Origin: CAMPJU01 sp036675265
Lineage (GTDB): Bacteria > Pseudomonadota > Gammaproteobacteria > Xanthomonadales > Xanthomonadaceae
Assembly: GCA_036675265.1 (NCBI GenBank)
Contig: JAKFFJ010000011.1
Location: 1-14,194, forward strand
Reading direction: 5' to 3'
DNA length: 14,194 nt
A model generated the notes under the pieces. The model was not told the origin of the DNA, searched no databases, and saw nothing but the letters and a program-made list of their open reading frames with translations. Each line of letters begins with the position of its first letter. Position 1 is the first letter of the stretch. Made by a program: the position numbers and the translations under genes. This document shows positions 13,275 to 14,194 of this stretch, in pieces.

Positions 13275-14194
13275 GTGGCCGACTTCCGACGCCGCCTGAG
13301 CGACCTGGCGTTCCGGGGATTGCGCGCCGGATTTCGCGTGCTGCCACTGGACGAGGCAGCGCGTGACCGGCTCCGGCGACGATTCACCGATCGATTCCCT
13401 GGCATCGTGCCGATGGAACCGGGTGGCCAGGTGCCTGGCCCGGTGTTCCCGCATCGAGCCCTGTCGCGCGCCGACCTGCCCGCCATCGGCTTCCGGCCGC
13501 CGGCTGCCGGATCGCTGCCCGAGCCGTTGCCCGCAACCGTGGTCGCCTTCTACCTGCCGCAGTTCCACCCCATCCCGGAGAACGACGCCTGGTGGGGCCC
13601 CGGCTTCACAGAATGGCGCAACGTCGTCCGCGCGCTGCCGCAGTTCGAAGGCCACGCGCAACCGCGACTGCCGGGCGACCTGGGCTTTTACGACTTGCGT
13701 AATGCCGAACCGATGCGCGCCCAGGCCGCCCTGGCGCGCGAGCACGGCATCGGCGCGTTCTGCTTCTACTTCTACTGGTTCCAGGGGCGCAGGCTGCTCG
13801 ACGCGCCGCTCGAGAACTGGCTGCAGGACCGTTCCATCACCCTGCCGGCATGCGTGTGCTGGGCCAACGAGAGCTGGTCGCGGCGCTGGGATGGCCGGCC
13901 AGGCGACATCCTCATCGGGCAATCGTACGACGCCGAGGACGACCTGGCCTTCATCGCGCATGTCGCGCGGTACCTGCGCGACCCGCGGTACCTGCGGGTC
14001 GACGGAAAACCGCTGCTGCTGGTGTACCGGCCCGAGCTGATGCCCGATCCCGCAGCGACGGCCGCGCGTTGGCGCAGGTGGTGCGCCGACAACGGCATCG
14101 GCGAAATCACGATTGCGTACGTGCAGGGTTTCGAGCGTCCCGATCCGCGCGACATCGGTTTCGACGCCGCGGTCGAGTTTCCGCCCAACCTGGC
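13275..14194 (+). CDS. WbsX/GH99-like glycan protein, 3' partial
   Basis: The frame is open from GTG 13275 to the window end (306 whole codons), so the C-terminus is missing. From about residue 89 it shows the WbsX family pattern (PF14307): AFYLPQFHPIPENDAWWGPG (91-110), FTEW (111-114), AALAREHGIGAFCFYFYWFQ (151-170) and CVCWANESWSRRWDG (193-207), then GQSY (215-218) and VDGKPLLLVYRP (242-253). Such proteins occur in O-antigen and capsule clusters, alone or fused to glycosyltransferase domains. The fold is a GH99-like TIM barrel, so it may act as a hydrolase or a transferase. The first ~85 residues are basic and helical, then Pro-rich, without a signal peptide. The GTG is 1 base after the ETF-QO stop. 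An ATG at 13413 would shorten it by 46 residues. No clear ribosome site marks either start. Confidence 0.88.
   Translation, partial: MADFRRRLSDLAFRGLRAGFRVLPLDEAARDRLRRRFTDRFPGIVPMEPGGQVPGPVFPHRALSRADLPAIGFRPPAAGSLPEPLPATVVAFYLPQFHPIPENDAWWGPGFTEWRNVVRALPQFEGHAQPRLPGDLGFYDLRNAEPMRAQAALAREHGIGAFCFYFYWFQGRRLLDAPLENWLQDRSITLPACVCWANESWSRRWDGRPGDILIGQSYDAEDDLAFIAHVARYLRDPRYLRVDGKPLLLVYRPELMPDPAATAARWRRWCADNGIGEITIAYVQGFERPDPRDIGFDAAVEFPPNL

Noticed and set aside
11197..13299. A 700-codon + strand frame overlapping the lipoprotein gene and ETF-QO.
   Set aside because: The translation is Arg/Pro/Ala-rich with no motif, while the alternative frame carries complete FAD and 4Fe-4S motifs.
13967..13996. 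Direct repeat GCGGTACCTGCG (13967-13978 and 13985-13996) and an inverted repeat GACCCGC/GCGGGTC (13980-14000).
   Set aside because: They encode the amino acid repeat RYLRDPRYLR, part of the normal WbsX pattern, so protein coding explains them better than a DNA site.

Overview
The window looks like a chromosomal piece of a GC-rich gammaproteobacterium of the Xanthomonadaceae (Lysobacter/Luteimonas-like). I infer this from the very high GC content, the short H-NS protein of the xanthomonad type, the STAS-fused MlaE permease and the generally dense, short-gap gene layout. The assignment comes from recognising protein families and not from a database search. The window is almost fully coding. No stretch over 300 bases lacks a gene, and the longest gap is 129 bases (6380-6508). 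I see no tRNA, rRNA, CRISPR array, insertion sequence, integrase or toxin-antitoxin pair.

Region 1 (2-4054, + strand) is the distal part of a haem-copper oxidase operon. It starts inside a fused cytochrome c oxidase subunit I/III gene, whose 5' end is off the window. It continues with a small three-helix membrane protein, a CtaG-type copper/assembly protein and a membrane-anchored triheme cytochrome c. The genes are spaced 9 bp apart or overlap. Together they make an aa3-type terminal oxidase branch and its electron donor. The subunit I part has glutamine where A-type oxidases normally carry the K-pathway lysine.

Region 2 (4153-6886, + strand) holds three separate units: a small secreted DUF4124 protein, prolyl-tRNA synthetase (proS) and an H-NS family nucleoid protein. 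The 129 bp between proS and the H-NS gene contain a terminator-like hairpin that overlaps a larger, mutually exclusive hairpin, followed by a likely promoter.

Region 3 (6894-8153, - strand) is a ThrE/DUF1212 family threonine/serine exporter. It converges on the H-NS gene and diverges from the next operon. The divergent junction carries a two-part inverted repeat centred exactly between the two genes.

Region 4 (8168-14194, + strand) is a tightly packed run: a STAS-MlaE permease, an MlaF ATPase, an MlaD-like MCE protein, a DUF330 auxiliary lipoprotein, electron transfer flavoprotein-ubiquinone oxidoreductase (ETF-QO) and a WbsX-type glycan gene cut by the window end. Gaps run from 14 bp to 4-bp overlaps, so they are probably co-transcribed. 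The first four make an inner-membrane phospholipid transport system. ETF-QO passes electrons from acyl-CoA dehydrogenases to the quinone pool. The last gene belongs to surface polysaccharide biology.

I found no clearly undescribed system. The best leads are the K-pathway substitution in the oxidase, the symmetric divergent start region at 8124-8167, and ETF-QO embedded in a lipid-transport operon.
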